From Gemmobacter lanyuensis (GTDB taxonomy: Bacteria; Pseudomonadota; Alphaproteobacteria; Rhodobacterales; Rhodobacteraceae), in NCBI RefSeq assembly GCF_014652355.1, contig NZ_BMYQ01000004.1:1-64000 (forward strand): a DNA stretch of 64,000 nt, given 5' to 3'. Under the pieces are notes generated by a model. That model did not search any database and was not told the origin of the DNA. It saw only the letters and a list, made by a program, of their open reading frames with translations. Below are positions 35,251 to 48,159 of this stretch, one piece after another. Both the position numbers and the translations under genes were made by a program. Each line of letters starts with the position of its first letter. The first letter of the stretch is position 1.

Positions 35251-36075
35251 ATGAAGGGGCCGATGGCCATGGGCGAGATGATGCGAGCGGAAGGGCAGGG
35301 CGGCGCGGCAGCGCCCGTCGCGGCACACCGTCCGCCGCGCCCCGAGATCCAGATCGAGACGCTGCGCGATGACCGCCGCCTGCGGGTCTGGCGCCATCGG
35401 GGGCAGAGCAACCGTCTGGTGGTCTGCTTCTCCGGCGTTGGGCGCGATTGGCGCGTGCCGCCGCGGCTGGAACTGGCCAAGACCGCCTGCGCCGCGGGCC
35501 GGGATCATGCGCTCTACTTTGCCGATCCCGCGCGCAGCTGGCTGAATGCCCCGCTGCTGGCTGAGGAAATCGCCGGGCTGATCGAGGCCGAGGTCGCGCG
35601 GACGGGCGCCACGCAGGTGGTGGCGCTGGGGCATTCGCTGGGGGGCTTTTCGGCGCTGGTCCTTTCGGGCTTCACGCGGTTTGACGTGGTGCTGGCGCTG
35701 TCACCGCAGATGTCGATCGACCCCGCGCTGGTGCCGGATGAACGTCGCTGGTCCACGCTGCGCGCGCGGATTCCCGCCTTCCGCATCCGCGCTGCGTCCG
35801 ATCATATGGCGCGCGCCACGCAGCATTATGTGCTGTTCGGCACCGCCGCGCGTGAGACGCCGCAGCGCCGCCTGCTGCGCCCGGCGCCGAATGTGCAATG
35901 CTTTGATCTGCCGCGCGTCCGCCATGATTCCGTCGTGCGGATTCATCAGGCCGGTGTGCTGGATGAGGTGGTGCAGCTGGCCTTCGCCGGGCGCACGCGC
36001 CGTCTGCGTCAGCTGCTGCGCGACCGTATGAAGGCGGTGCAGGCCGCACCCGAACCCGAGGGGGCCGAGGCATGA
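35251..36075 (+). CDS. Alpha/beta hydrolase-fold protein of unknown substrate
   Basis: The 274-residue product contains the nucleophile elbow 'GHSLGGFSA' with Ser129, a preceding 'LVVCFSGVGRDW' oxyanion-type strand and a late 'RVRHDSVVRI' whose histidine could complete the triad. No signal peptide is visible. Several in-frame ATGs lie within the first 11 codons, so the start is uncertain. The next gene overlaps it by four bases. The link to glutamate synthase is positional only; I do not recognise a substrate. Confidence 0.55.
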   Translation: MKGPMAMGEMMRAEGQGGAAAPVAAHRPPRPEIQIETLRDDRRLRVWRHRGQSNRLVVCFSGVGRDWRVPPRLELAKTACAAGRDHALYFADPARSWLNAPLLAEEIAGLIEAEVARTGATQVVALGHSLGGFSALVLSGFTRFDVVLALSPQMSIDPALVPDERRWSTLRARIPAFRIRAASDHMARATQHYVLFGTAARETPQRRLLRPAPNVQCFDLPRVRHDSVVRIHQAGVLDEVVQLAFAGRTRRLRQLLRDRMKAVQAAPEPEGAEA

Positions 36076-36774
36076 AGCCGCTGATCCTGACGCTTGGCCT
36101 GCTTGCAGCCCTGCCCGCAGAGGCAGGCAGCTTCACCCCGCCCGAGGGCTGCGAAACCTTCCTGACGGTGCAGGCGCGCGGCTGCCGCGTGTCGAACCAC
36201 TACCGCTGCGAGGCCGACGCCCCCGGTGATCAGTGGCGCGCCGATTTCGATCAGGAAGGTGTCTTCTTCCTCAGCCATGTGAACCGCGAAGCGGAATGGG
36301 TGGAAAGCTTCGAATTCAACCCGGATGTGCGCCAGTCGCTGGACGATGGGGCGGCGGACCCGGCCGAGTTTTCGAAGCTGCTGTCCAGCGGGCGCGATGA
36401 TTTCGCATTTTCGCTCTCGCGCACCGATGGGCAGAACACCGAGGTCACCGGCTTTGACGCCCTGACCGGCCGCAGCATCACCATCGATGGTGTCGCGCTG
36501 CAGGAAACCGAATTCGAATATACCGAAACCGATGCCGAGGGCACGATCCTGCGGCAATCGCGCGGGAACGAATATATCAGCGCAGAGTGGCGCCTGTTCT
36601 TTGCCGGCCCCTCTGAATACCGCGATGGCGAGGCCTGGCTGCCGATGGATGGCAGCCCGGTCAAGTTCATCCTTCCGGGCGAACCGGGGTTCGCCGCCAC
36701 ACAGCCAATCTATGAATGCGGGGCGCTGATGTCGTCCTATCGCAAATCTTCCGAAGCCAAGGAGGCCCTTAGCC

Positions 36775-36788
<14 letters not shown>
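36072..36788 (+). CDS. Exported hypothetical protein between gltD and gltB
   Basis: The 238-residue protein has a signal peptide (MKPLILTLGLLAALPAEAG, cleavage near 18-20). The mature region has four cysteines (about 27, 38, 46 and one in the C-terminal 'YECGAL'), fitting two disulfides in the periplasm. I recognise no family. It overlaps the upstream hydrolase gene by four bases and the gltB start by 14 bases, so it is translated with the glutamate synthase unit. Confidence 0.65.
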
Positions 36789-41313
<4,525 letters not shown>

Positions 41314-41335
41314 TCGGCGCAGAGATCGACTGAAG

Positions 41336-41358
41336 AAAGGCCCCCTCCGGGGGCCTTT
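41336..41358 (+). terminator. Terminator after gltB
   Basis: AAAGGCCCCC and GGGGGCCTTT form a 10-bp stem with a TCC loop, followed by CGTCTTTT. Confidence 0.85.
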
Positions 41359-41414
41359 CGTCTTTTACCGGGCTTGCCTTGACCCGGCCGCAAACTTCGT
41401 GATTTCTGGGACCC

Positions 41415-42170
41415 ATGTCCAAACCCACCCGCAAGAGAAAGCCAAAGGCGGCGCCCGAGCCAGAGATCCTCGCGCCGCCGCCGCCCGAGCCGTGGAAGCC
41501 GCGTCTTCTGCGCGCGCTCAAGCGTGGGGCACAGGTGGTGCTGGGGGGCTATGCCGCGCTGATCCTGATCTATGCGGTGCTGCCGGTGCCGACGAATGTC
41601 TATCAGCTGCAGGAAAGCTGGCGTCTGGGCGGGATCGAGAAGGACTGGGTCGGCTGGGATGACATCGCCCCCGTCATGGCGCGGTCCGTGGTCGCGGCCG
41701 AGGATGCGAATTTCTGCCTGCACTGGGGCTTTGACATGGCGGCGATCCGCGCCGCGCTGGAAGAGGGGCGGGGGCGCGGGGCCTCGACCCTCAGCCAGCA
41801 GGTGGTGAAGAACGTGTTCCTCTGGCATGGGCGGAACTGGGCGCGCAAGGCGGCCGAGGGGCTTTTGACCCCGGTGGTCGAATTGGTCTGGACCAAGCGG
41901 CGCATCCTGCATGTCTATCTGAACGTGGCGGAATTCGGCGAAGGCATCTTCGGGGTCGAAGCTGCGGCCCAGCATTACTTTGGCGTATCGGCGGCCGAAC
42001 TGACGCCCACGCAGGCCGCCCGTCTGGCTGCCGTGCTGCCCGACCCCAAGGGCCGCAACCCCGCGAAACCCGGCCCGCTGGTGCGCCGCCGCACCGGGCA
42101 GATCATATCGGGGGCAGAAACCATACGGGCAGATGGCCGTGCGACTTGCTTTGAGGATGTGGCGGACTAA
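41415..42170 (+). CDS. mtgA: Monofunctional peptidoglycan transglycosylase
   Basis: The 251-residue GT51 enzyme polymerises lipid II. A basic, proline-rich cytoplasmic tail precedes a membrane helix (about 42-58). Catalytic motif 'VVAAEDANFCLHWGFD' contains the first glutamate. 'RGASTLSQQVVKNVFLW', 'KRRILHVYLNVAEFGEGIFGVEAAAQHYF' (in parts) and 'AARLAAVLPDPKGRNP' follow. No penicillin-binding domain is present. It is monocistronic between the gltB terminator and the next gene. Confidence 0.95.
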   Translation: MSKPTRKRKPKAAPEPEILAPPPPEPWKPRLLRALKRGAQVVLGGYAALILIYAVLPVPTNVYQLQESWRLGGIEKDWVGWDDIAPVMARSVVAAEDANFCLHWGFDMAAIRAALEEGRGRGASTLSQQVVKNVFLWHGRNWARKAAEGLLTPVVELVWTKRRILHVYLNVAEFGEGIFGVEAAAQHYFGVSAAELTPTQAARLAAVLPDPKGRNPAKPGPLVRRRTGQIISGAETIRADGRATCFEDVAD

Positions 42171-42253
42171 AGCCGGTTCGCGCCATACGGCATTGATCCC
42201 CCCGCGTGGCGGGGGTATCACCGTTAGACTTTCCCCCAGGAATGACCCTGCCC

Positions 42254-42919
42254 ATGAACCGTCTCTATCATGTTCCCCTCTCGCCGTTCTGCCGGAAGGT
42301 CCGCCTGACGCTGGCCGAAAAGCGCATCGAGGTGGAGCTGGTCGAGGAGCGCTACTGGGAGCAGACGCCCGATTTCCTGCGCCGCAACCCGGCGGGCAAG
42401 GTGCCGGTCCTGCGCGTCGAAGGCCGCTTGATGAGCGAGAGCCAGGCCATCTGCGAATGGCTGGAAGAGGCCTATCCCGCCCCCGCGCTGATGCCGCGCG
42501 ATGTGGATGCGCGCTATGAGGTGCGGCGCCTGTGCAACTGGTTCGACGACAAGTTTCACAACGAGGTCACGTCAAAGCTGCTGTATGAGCGGGTCAACCG
42601 CAAGGTGCAGGGCACCGGCTATCCTGACAGCAAAAACGTGAAATCGGGCGCCACGCGGATCAAGTATCATCTGGATTACATGGCCTGGCTGCTGGATCAG
42701 CGCCGCTGGCTTGCGGGCGACAGCATGACGCTGGCCGATTTCGCGGCGGCGGCGCATCTGTCCTGCCTCGACTATATCTCGGACGTGGATTGGGATCGGC
42801 ATGCCGTGGTCAAGGACTGGTATGTCAAGCTGAAGTCGCGGCCCTGCTTCCGCAGCCTTCTGGCCGATCATGTGCCGGGGCTGCCGCCGCCGCGGCATTA
42901 CATCGATCTCGACTTCTGA
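42254..42919 (+). CDS. GST-fold protein resembling FtsZ-binding FzlA
   Basis: The 221-residue GST-family protein has an N-terminal thioredoxin-like domain beginning 'YHVPLSPFCRKVRLTLAEK' and 'NPAGKVPVL', then a helical domain. The C-terminus 'PPPRHYIDLDF' and the overall length resemble FzlA, which binds and curves FtsZ filaments in Caulobacter and is conserved in alphaproteobacteria. ATG 42254 gives the normal start; ATG 42242 is an alternative with AGGA immediately upstream. It lies between a peptidoglycan enzyme and queG. Confidence 0.6.
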   Translation: MNRLYHVPLSPFCRKVRLTLAEKRIEVELVEERYWEQTPDFLRRNPAGKVPVLRVEGRLMSESQAICEWLEEAYPAPALMPRDVDARYEVRRLCNWFDDKFHNEVTSKLLYERVNRKVQGTGYPDSKNVKSGATRIKYHLDYMAWLLDQRRWLAGDSMTLADFAAAAHLSCLDYISDVDWDRHAVVKDWYVKLKSRPCFRSLLADHVPGLPPPRHYIDLDF

Positions 42920-42966
42920 CGGGGTCCGGGGGCGGCTTGCCGCGCATGGATATTTAGAGACAGAAA

Positions 42967-44004
42967 ATGGCAGAGGTGCTGAAAGACCGGCTGGCCGCGC
43001 GCGCCTTGGAGGAAGGGTTCTCCAAGATGGGCATCTGCGCGCCCGATGCCGTGCCCGAGGCGGCGGGCCGTCTGCGTGCTTTTCTGGAGGCGGGCCATCA
43101 TGGCCAGATGGGCTGGATGGCCGAGCGCGAGGCATGGCGCGGATCGGCGGCGGCGCTTTGGCCCGAGGCGCGGTCGGTCATCATGTTGGCCGAGGTCTAT
43201 ACGCCCGAGGCCGACCCGCGTGCGGTGCTGGCGCAGCCGGATCGGGCGGCTGTCAGCGTTTATGCGCAGGGCAAGGATTACCACGATCTGGTGAAGCGGC
43301 GGTTGAAGCGGCTGGGGCGCTGGTTGCTGGATCAGGCGCCTGCGGGAACCGAGATCAAGGTCTTTGTCGATACCGCGCCGGTGATGGAAAAGCCCTTGGC
43401 CCAAGCGGCGGGGCTGGGTTGGCAGGGCAAGCACACCAATCTTCTGGCGCGCGATATGGGCAACTGGTTCTTTCTGGGCGCGATCTTCACCACGCTCGAT
43501 CTGCCCAAGGACGCCGCCGAAATCAGCCATTGCGGCAGTTGCCGCGCCTGTCTGGATGCCTGCCCCACGGCGGCCTTTCCCGCGCCTTATCAGCTGGATG
43601 CGCGGCGCTGCATTTCCTATCTGACGATCGAACACAAAGGGCTGGTGGATCTGGATCTGCGGGCGGCGCTGGGGAACCGGATCTACGGCTGTGACGATTG
43701 TCTGGCTGCCTGTCCGTGGAACAAATTCGCCCAGGCCGCGCGCGATATCGGCTATCAGCCAAAGGTGGGGGCGCCCGAACTGGCCGAGCTGGCGGTGCTG
43801 GATGATGCCGCGTTCCGCGCGCGTTTCGCGGGCAGTCCGATCAAGCGCATCGGGCGTGACCGCTTTGTGCGGAATGTGCTTTATGCCATCGGGAATTCGG
43901 GGATTCCGGCGCTTGCCGGCGTTGTGGTCCCGCTGCAGGCGGACCCGGACCCGGCGGTGGCCGATGCCGCGCATTGGGCTGTGGCGCGGCTGGCAAAAGG
44001 CTGA
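42967..44004 (+). CDS. queG: Epoxyqueuosine reductase
   Basis: The 345-residue cobalamin and iron-sulfur enzyme performs the last step of queuosine synthesis in tRNA. Motifs are '[19 protein letters not shown]' (in parts), '[24 protein letters not shown]' (in parts) and the two 4Fe-4S sites '[12 protein letters not shown]' and '[11 protein letters not shown]'. A short HEAT-like tail closes it. It is separated by 47 bases from the upstream gene. Confidence 0.95.
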   Translation: MAEVLKDRLAARALEEGFSKMGICAPDAVPEAAGRLRAFLEAGHHGQMGWMAEREAWRGSAAALWPEARSVIMLAEVYTPEADPRAVLAQPDRAAVSVYAQGKDYHDLVKRRLKRLGRWLLDQAPAGTEIKVFVDTAPVMEKPLAQAAGLGWQGKHTNLLARDMGNWFFLGAIFTTLDLPKDAAEISHCGSCRACLDACPTAAFPAPYQLDARRCISYLTIEHKGLVDLDLRAALGNRIYGCDDCLAACPWNKFAQAARDIGYQPKVGAPELAELAVLDDAAFRARFAGSPIKRIGRDRFVRNVLYAIGNSGIPALAGVVVPLQADPDPAVADAAHWAVARLAKG

Positions 44005-44132
44005 TCCCGGCAGGCTTTCGCCGGTAAGGTGGTGGCCAATCGGCGGAAGCCGGCACGGCTACGGGCAATTCGCTTGGGAGAACGGCGATTCCCGGCTAGG
44101 CTTTGCCCCGCAATGCTCTGGAGGAGAAGCGC

Positions 44133-44318
44133 ATGAGCCGACATCTGGCAGACAAGCGGACGCCCTCGAACGGGGGGCGGGTGAAGCAATTCCTGCGGAT
44201 TGCCCATGACGGCGGCAGTTCGATCTGGATGAAGCTGCTGCGGCAGCCGGTCCGGGTTCCTGCAAGCAACCGCCGCGCGGTGGAGTTCCTGCGGATCGAG
44301 CGCGGGCGTCAGGTCTGA
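44133..44318 (+). CDS. Small basic hypothetical protein
   Basis: This is a 61-codon frame from ATG 44133, with GGAGGAG 9 bases upstream and a stop just before a hairpin. The product is basic and contains the repeated word 'FLRI' ('VKQFLRI' near 20 and 'VEFLRIERG' near 50). There is no signal or membrane helix. I recognise no family; the good ribosome site is the main support. Confidence 0.45.
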   Translation: MSRHLADKRTPSNGGRVKQFLRIAHDGGSSIWMKLLRQPVRVPASNRRAVEFLRIERGRQV

Positions 44319-44336
44319 CACCAAAGGGAGATGACC

Positions 44337-44360
44337 CTGCCCCGTTCGCGGGGCAGGGCC
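44337..44360. terminator. UUCG-capped hairpin between the small ORF and ilvE
   Basis: CCCTGCCCCG and CGGGGCAGGG form a perfect 10-bp stem around TTCG, between convergent genes. Neither side has a clear U-run, so termination is probable but not certain. Confidence 0.55.
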
Positions 44361-44367
44361 GGAATCA

Positions 44368-45234
44368 TCAGGCGCGCACAAGCGCCTCGTATTCATTGGC
44401 GATGTCGCGGGTCAGGGCGCCCACCTCGAAGGTGTAATCGCCGATCTGGCCCACGGGGGTGACTTCGGCCGCAGTGCCGGTCAGCCAGCATTGCTGGAAG
44501 GTTTCCAGCTCGGCCGGCATGATGTGGCGTTCATGCACGGTGATGCCCTTGGCGCGCAGCATGCCGATCACGGTCTGGCGGGTGATGCCGTTCAGGATCG
44601 CATCCGGCAGCGGCGTATGCACTTCGCCATCCTTGACGAAGAAGATATTGGCGCCGGTCGCCTCGGCCACATAACCGCGATAGTCGAAGAACAGCGCGTC
44701 CGAGCAGCCCTTGGCCTGCGCGGCGTGTTTCGACATGGTGCAGATCATGTAAAGACCCGCCGCCTTGGCCGCCGTCGGAATGGTTTCCGGCGAGGGGCGC
44801 TTCCATTTCGCGATGTCAAGCTTGGCGCCCTTCATCTTGGCGTCGCCGTAGTAGGCGCCCCAGGTCCAGGCAGCCACCGCCAGACGGACGGGGTTGCCGA
44901 GGCTGGCCACGCCCATTTCCTCCCCCGCGCCGCGGAAGGCCACGGCACGCACATAGGCATCAGTCAGGCCATTGGCCTTCAGGACCTCTTCCTTGGCGGT
45001 ATTGATCTCTTCGACGGTATAGGGGATCGGCATGTCGAGCAGTTCGCCCGATTTCAGCAGACGCTGCGAATGTTCGGTCGATTTGAAGATCTTGCCATTG
45101 TAGCAGCGTTCGCCCTCGAACACCGACGAGGCATAGTGCAGCGCATGGGTCAGGATATGGACATTGGCATCGCGCCATTCCACCAGTTTGCCATCCATCC
45201 AGATCTTGCCGTCACGATCGTCATAACCAGCCAT
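44368..45234 (-). CDS. ilvE: Branched-chain amino acid aminotransferase
   Basis: The 288-residue PLP enzyme transfers the amino group between glutamate and branched-chain keto acids. Class IV motifs are 'HALHYASSVFEGERCYNGKIFK' (in parts), the lysine in 'PTAAKAAGLY' and 'GYVAEATGANIFFVKDG'. ATG 45234 with CAGGAG upstream is preferred to a longer frame that crosses the promoter. It is divergent from the MarR-type gene. Because it uses glutamate, the element it shares with gltD may be meaningful. Confidence 0.95.
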   Translation of the reverse strand: MAGYDDRDGKIWMDGKLVEWRDANVHILTHALHYASSVFEGERCYNGKIFKSTEHSQRLLKSGELLDMPIPYTVEEINTAKEEVLKANGLTDAYVRAVAFRGAGEEMGVASLGNPVRLAVAAWTWGAYYGDAKMKGAKLDIAKWKRPSPETIPTAAKAAGLYMICTMSKHAAQAKGCSDALFFDYRGYVAEATGANIFFVKDGEVHTPLPDAILNGITRQTVIGMLRAKGITVHERHIMPAELETFQQCWLTGTAAEVTPVGQIGDYTFEVGALTRDIANEYEALVRA

Positions 45235-45252
45235 CGGGCTCTCCTGATTTTT

Positions 45253-45295
45253 CGAAAGTTGCGCCGATCTTTTTGCCAAGGGCCGAAAGTTGCGC
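45253..45295. repeat. Two direct 12-base repeats CGAAAGTTGCGC upstream of ilvE
   Basis: CGAAAGTTGCGC occurs at 45253-45264 and 45284-45295. The repeats start 31 bases apart, about three helical turns, in the ilvE leader. This fits a protein binding the same DNA face twice, or an RNA leader element. Confidence 0.5.
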
Positions 45296-45307
45296 AAAAA
45301 CTGCATT

Positions 45308-45336
45308 TCGCTAACAGTCGTATCTTGGAAAGTCAA
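45308..45336 (-). promoter_or_regulatory. Probable ilvE promoter
   Basis: The minus strand has TTGACT (45336-45331), a 17-base spacer and TAGCGA (45313-45308), about 75 bases upstream of ilvE. The -35 lies within the palindrome at 45329-45346. Confidence 0.5.
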
Positions 45337-45346
45337 CAAGGCTGAC
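45329..45346 (-). promoter_or_regulatory. Palindromic element GTCAGCCTTGTTGAC between ilvE and petP
   Basis: On the minus strand GTCAGCCTTGTTGAC (45346-45332) followed by TTT equals the gltD element at 33658-33675 except for one base. It covers the -35 of the ilvE promoter and is 30 bases before the MarR-type start codon, so a bound protein could control both genes. Confidence 0.55.
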
Positions 45347-45376
45347 GTAACTTCGCCGGGAACCAAGGAGGCGGGA

Positions 45377-45877
45377 ATGACGGAGCCGGGACCGGGCGGC
45401 GAGAGCCTGCTGTTTCTGACAGACGAACAGCTGCGAAAGGGGATCGAGGCGATGTTCTTCGCCTATCGCGGCTTCACGGCCGATCCTGACCGCATTCTGG
45501 ACGGCATGGATTACGGGCGGGCGCATCACCGGGCGATTCACTTCATCCACCGATCGCCCGGGACGACGGTGAACAATCTGCTGAACATTCTGGGCGTCAC
45601 CAAGCAAAGCCTGAACCGGGTGCTGCGGACGTTGATCGATGATGGCCTGGTGGAAAGCCGGGTGGGCAAGCAGGACAAGCGCGAACGCCACCTGCATCTG
45701 ACGTCCAAGGGGCTGGAGCTGGAGCGTCAGCTGTCAGACGCGCAGCGCGCGCGCATGCGGGCGGCCTATCGCGCAGCGGGGCCGCAGGCCGTGCAGGGCT
45801 TTCGCACCGTGCTGGAAGCGATGATGGACCCCGAGATGAAGCGGCAATATCAGACCCTGAAGGAGGGCGGGGCATGA
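45377..45877 (+). CDS. petP: MarR-family regulator, PetP-like
   Basis: The 166-residue winged-helix protein has 'RAHHRAIHFIHRSPGTTVNNLLNILGVTKQSLNRVLRTLIDDGLVE' (in parts) as helix-turn-helix and 'KRERHLHLTSKGLELERQL' as wing and dimer helix. It overlaps the following OmpR-type gene by four bases, the arrangement of petP-petR in Rhodobacter capsulatus. ATG 45377 follows AAGGAGG. It probably represses or autoregulates through palindromic sites; its ligand is unknown. Confidence 0.8.
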   Translation: MTEPGPGGESLLFLTDEQLRKGIEAMFFAYRGFTADPDRILDGMDYGRAHHRAIHFIHRSPGTTVNNLLNILGVTKQSLNRVLRTLIDDGLVESRVGKQDKRERHLHLTSKGLELERQLSDAQRARMRAAYRAAGPQAVQGFRTVLEAMMDPEMKRQYQTLKEGGA

Positions 45878-46587
45878 CCGATCCGCAGGCGCATCTTCTG
45901 GTCGTCGATGACGATGAACGCATCCGGGGGCTTTTGCAGAAGTTCCTGATCCGAAACGGGTTTTTGGTGACGGTCGCGCGCGATGCCGCGCAGGCGCGTC
46001 GGTTGCTCTCCGGGTTGGAGTTCGACCTGATCGTTCTGGATGTGATGATGCCGGGGGAAGACGGCATTGCCCTGACCCGCGATCTGCGATCACGCGATGC
46101 CGTGCCGATCCTGCTGCTGACGGCCAAGGGCGAAGCTGCGAACCGCATCGAAGGGTTCGAGGCCGGGGCTGACGATTATCTGGTCAAGCCGTTCGAGCCG
46201 AAAGAGCTTTTGCTGCGGATCAACGCCATCCTGCGCCGCGTGCCCACGGCCAAGCCGCAGGCGACCGGGCCGAAGGTGCTGCATCTGGGCGAGGTGCGGT
46301 ATGATCTGGAGCGGGGCGAGCTGTGGCGGGGCAATGAACCCGTCCGCCTGACCGCGACCGAGGCGCAGCTTATGCGGATTTTCGCCGCCCAGCCGGGGGA
46401 AGCCGTAAGTCGCGAGCGACTGGTCGGCGATCTGGGCCCCGCCGAGGTTGACAGTGCCGAAAAAGCGCAAGAACGTGCTGTCGACGTTCAGATTACACGC
46501 CTGAGAAGAAAGATAGAGGCCGACCCGAAACAGCCGCGCTATCTTCAGACCGTCCGGGGTGCAGGATATATGCTGCAACCGGATTGA
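45874..46587 (+). CDS. petR: OmpR-family response regulator, PetR-like
   Basis: The 237-residue protein has an N-terminal receiver with acidic triad 'VDDDE', phosphoacceptor Asp56 in 'LIVLDVMMP', and Lys105 in 'LVKPFEPKEL'. The C-terminal winged helix has 'LTATEAQLMRIF' and 'VDVQITRLRRKIEADPKQPRYLQTVRGAGYML' in parts. All phosphorylation residues are intact. No histidine kinase is adjacent, so it is an orphan coupled to the MarR protein. In R. capsulatus PetR is needed for growth. Confidence 0.85.
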   Translation: MTDPQAHLLVVDDDERIRGLLQKFLIRNGFLVTVARDAAQARRLLSGLEFDLIVLDVMMPGEDGIALTRDLRSRDAVPILLLTAKGEAANRIEGFEAGADDYLVKPFEPKELLLRINAILRRVPTAKPQATGPKVLHLGEVRYDLERGELWRGNEPVRLTATEAQLMRIFAAQPGEAVSRERLVGDLGPAEVDSAEKAQERAVDVQITRLRRKIEADPKQPRYLQTVRGAGYMLQPD

Positions 46588-46651
46588 CGTATCTTTTTGT
46601 CCGTTTAAGTCTGCCTTTGCCGTCGTTTGGATGGCCGAGGGAGAGTTTGGA

Positions 46652-47149
46652 ATGATGATGAATCGTAAAGTTTTGATCGGCATGGCGGCCCTGCTGCTGT
46701 CCACGGCTTCGGCGCAGGCCCAGGATCTGGCAACCTTCGACAGCGTCGAAGGTTGGGACATCCTGATCGACCCGACCATCGGCAATGGCTGCCTGATCAA
46801 CGCACAATTCGAAGACGGCTCGGATGTCCGCATCGGTTTCGACATGGCGGCGAACACCGGTTATGTCTGGGCGTCGAATGCGGCCTGGGGCGATATCGAA
46901 GAGGGCAAGAGCTATCCGCTGTCGTTCAGCCTCGATGGCGAGGTCTATGAAGGCGAAGGCAAGGGTCTTTACATTGATGATGCCCCCGGCGTGGACATCG
47001 AATTCGACAGCGTCGATTTCCTGATGGCCCTGGCCCAGAAGCAGACGATGGAACTGTCGAATTCCAGCGGTCCGGTCATGACCATCGACCTGAGCGGCAG
47101 CGCCGCCGCCCTGTCGCGCGCGGTGGAATGCCAGGATCAGCAAGGCTGA
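46652..47149 (+). CDS. Exported hypothetical protein
   Basis: The 165-residue product has a clear signal peptide (MMMNRKVLIGMAALLLSTAS then AQA, cleavage near 24). The acidic mature region has two cysteines ('NGCLINAQ' and 'AVECQDQ') and no membrane helix. Three consecutive ATGs at 46652, 46655 and 46658 are possible starts, with GAGGGAGAG upstream. I recognise no family. A terminator follows at 47162, so it may form a unit with petPR. Confidence 0.65.
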   Translation: MMMNRKVLIGMAALLLSTASAQAQDLATFDSVEGWDILIDPTIGNGCLINAQFEDGSDVRIGFDMAANTGYVWASNAAWGDIEEGKSYPLSFSLDGEVYEGEGKGLYIDDAPGVDIEFDSVDFLMALAQKQTMELSNSSGPVMTIDLSGSAAALSRAVECQDQQG

Positions 47150-47161
47150 TCTCGCATGCGG

Positions 47162-47181
47162 ACGGGGGGCTTTCCCCCCGT
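47162..47181 (+). terminator. Terminator after the exported protein gene
   Basis: ACGGGGGG and CCCCCCGT form an 8-bp stem with a CTTT loop, followed by a pyrimidine run TCTTTCCTTT. Confidence 0.8.
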
Positions 47182-47220
47182 TCTTTCCTTTAGCGCCCCG
47201 ATGTCGTGGCGCGCCCTTCA

Positions 47221-48159
47221 ATGATCGGCCTCAGCGTGGCAACCCTTCTTTTTACGCACACCGATTTTCTGGACCATGTTGAACCGCCGGGTCATCCCGA
47301 ACAGGTCGCCCGCATCGCCGCCGTCACTCAGGCGCTCTCGGGGTTTGACCTGATCCGCCGTGATGCCCCCTTGGCGGAGGAATCCGAGGTCCTGCGCTGT
47401 CATCCGCCAGAATATCTGGCGCGGATCAAGGCGGCGTTGCCGACGCGCGGCTGGTCGCAGGTGGATGGCGATACCTATCTGTCGCCGGGATCATTGAAGG
47501 CGGCGCTCCGGGCCGTGGGTGGGGCCGGGGCGGCGGTGGATGCCGTGCTGGCAGGCGCGGCACGCAACGCCTTTGTCGCCGCGCGTCCGCCCGGCCACCA
47601 TGCCGAAACCGCGCGGGCGATGGGCTTTTGTCTCTTCGGCGCCGTGGCGATTGCCGCGCGCCGGGCGCTGGATCATCATGGGCTGTCGCGCGTGGCGGTG
47701 CTGGATTTCGACGTGCACCACGGCAATGGCACGCAGGATCTGCTCTGGGATGAGGGGCGGGTGATCTTTGTCTCCAGCCATCAGATGCCGCTTTACCCCG
47801 GCACCGGGTTGGCCTCGGAAACCGGGGCGCAGGGGCAGATCGTCAACCTGCCGCTGCGGCCCGGATCGGGCGGCGGGGCGATGCGTGCGGCCTGGACGCC
47901 CGCGCTGGCACAGGTGCGGGCCTTTGCGCCCGAGCTGATCCTGATCAGCGCCGGGTTTGATGCCCATGCCGATGACCCGCTGGCCCAGCTGGAATGGGAG
48001 GTCGAGGATTTCGTCTGGCTGACCGAGGCCATCTGCGATCTGGCCGATCACAGCTGCGGGGGGCGGGTGGTATCGGTCCTCGAGGGCGGCTATGATCTGC
48101 CCGCGCTGGCGGCCTCGGCCGCTGCCCATGTCGATGTGCTGCTGCGGAGAGGCGAATGA
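47221..48159 (+). CDS. Histone deacetylase-family (acetylpolyamine/acetoin utilisation type) protein
   Basis: The 312-residue zinc deacetylase has 'RPPGHHAE' (catalytic His pair), 'DFDVHHGNGTQ' (zinc Asp and His), 'SAGFDAHADDP' (zinc Asp) and 'EGGYD'. All catalytic residues are present. Bacterial members act on acetylated polyamines, lysine side chains or small molecules; the substrate here is unknown. ATG 47221 is used, and a GTG five codons earlier is possible. It overlaps xseB by four bases. Confidence 0.88.
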   Translation: MIGLSVATLLFTHTDFLDHVEPPGHPEQVARIAAVTQALSGFDLIRRDAPLAEESEVLRCHPPEYLARIKAALPTRGWSQVDGDTYLSPGSLKAALRAVGGAGAAVDAVLAGAARNAFVAARPPGHHAETARAMGFCLFGAVAIAARRALDHHGLSRVAVLDFDVHHGNGTQDLLWDEGRVIFVSSHQMPLYPGTGLASETGAQGQIVNLPLRPGSGGGAMRAAWTPALAQVRAFAPELILISAGFDAHADDPLAQLEWEVEDFVWLTEAICDLADHSCGGRVVSVLEGGYDLPALAASAAAHVDVLLRRGE

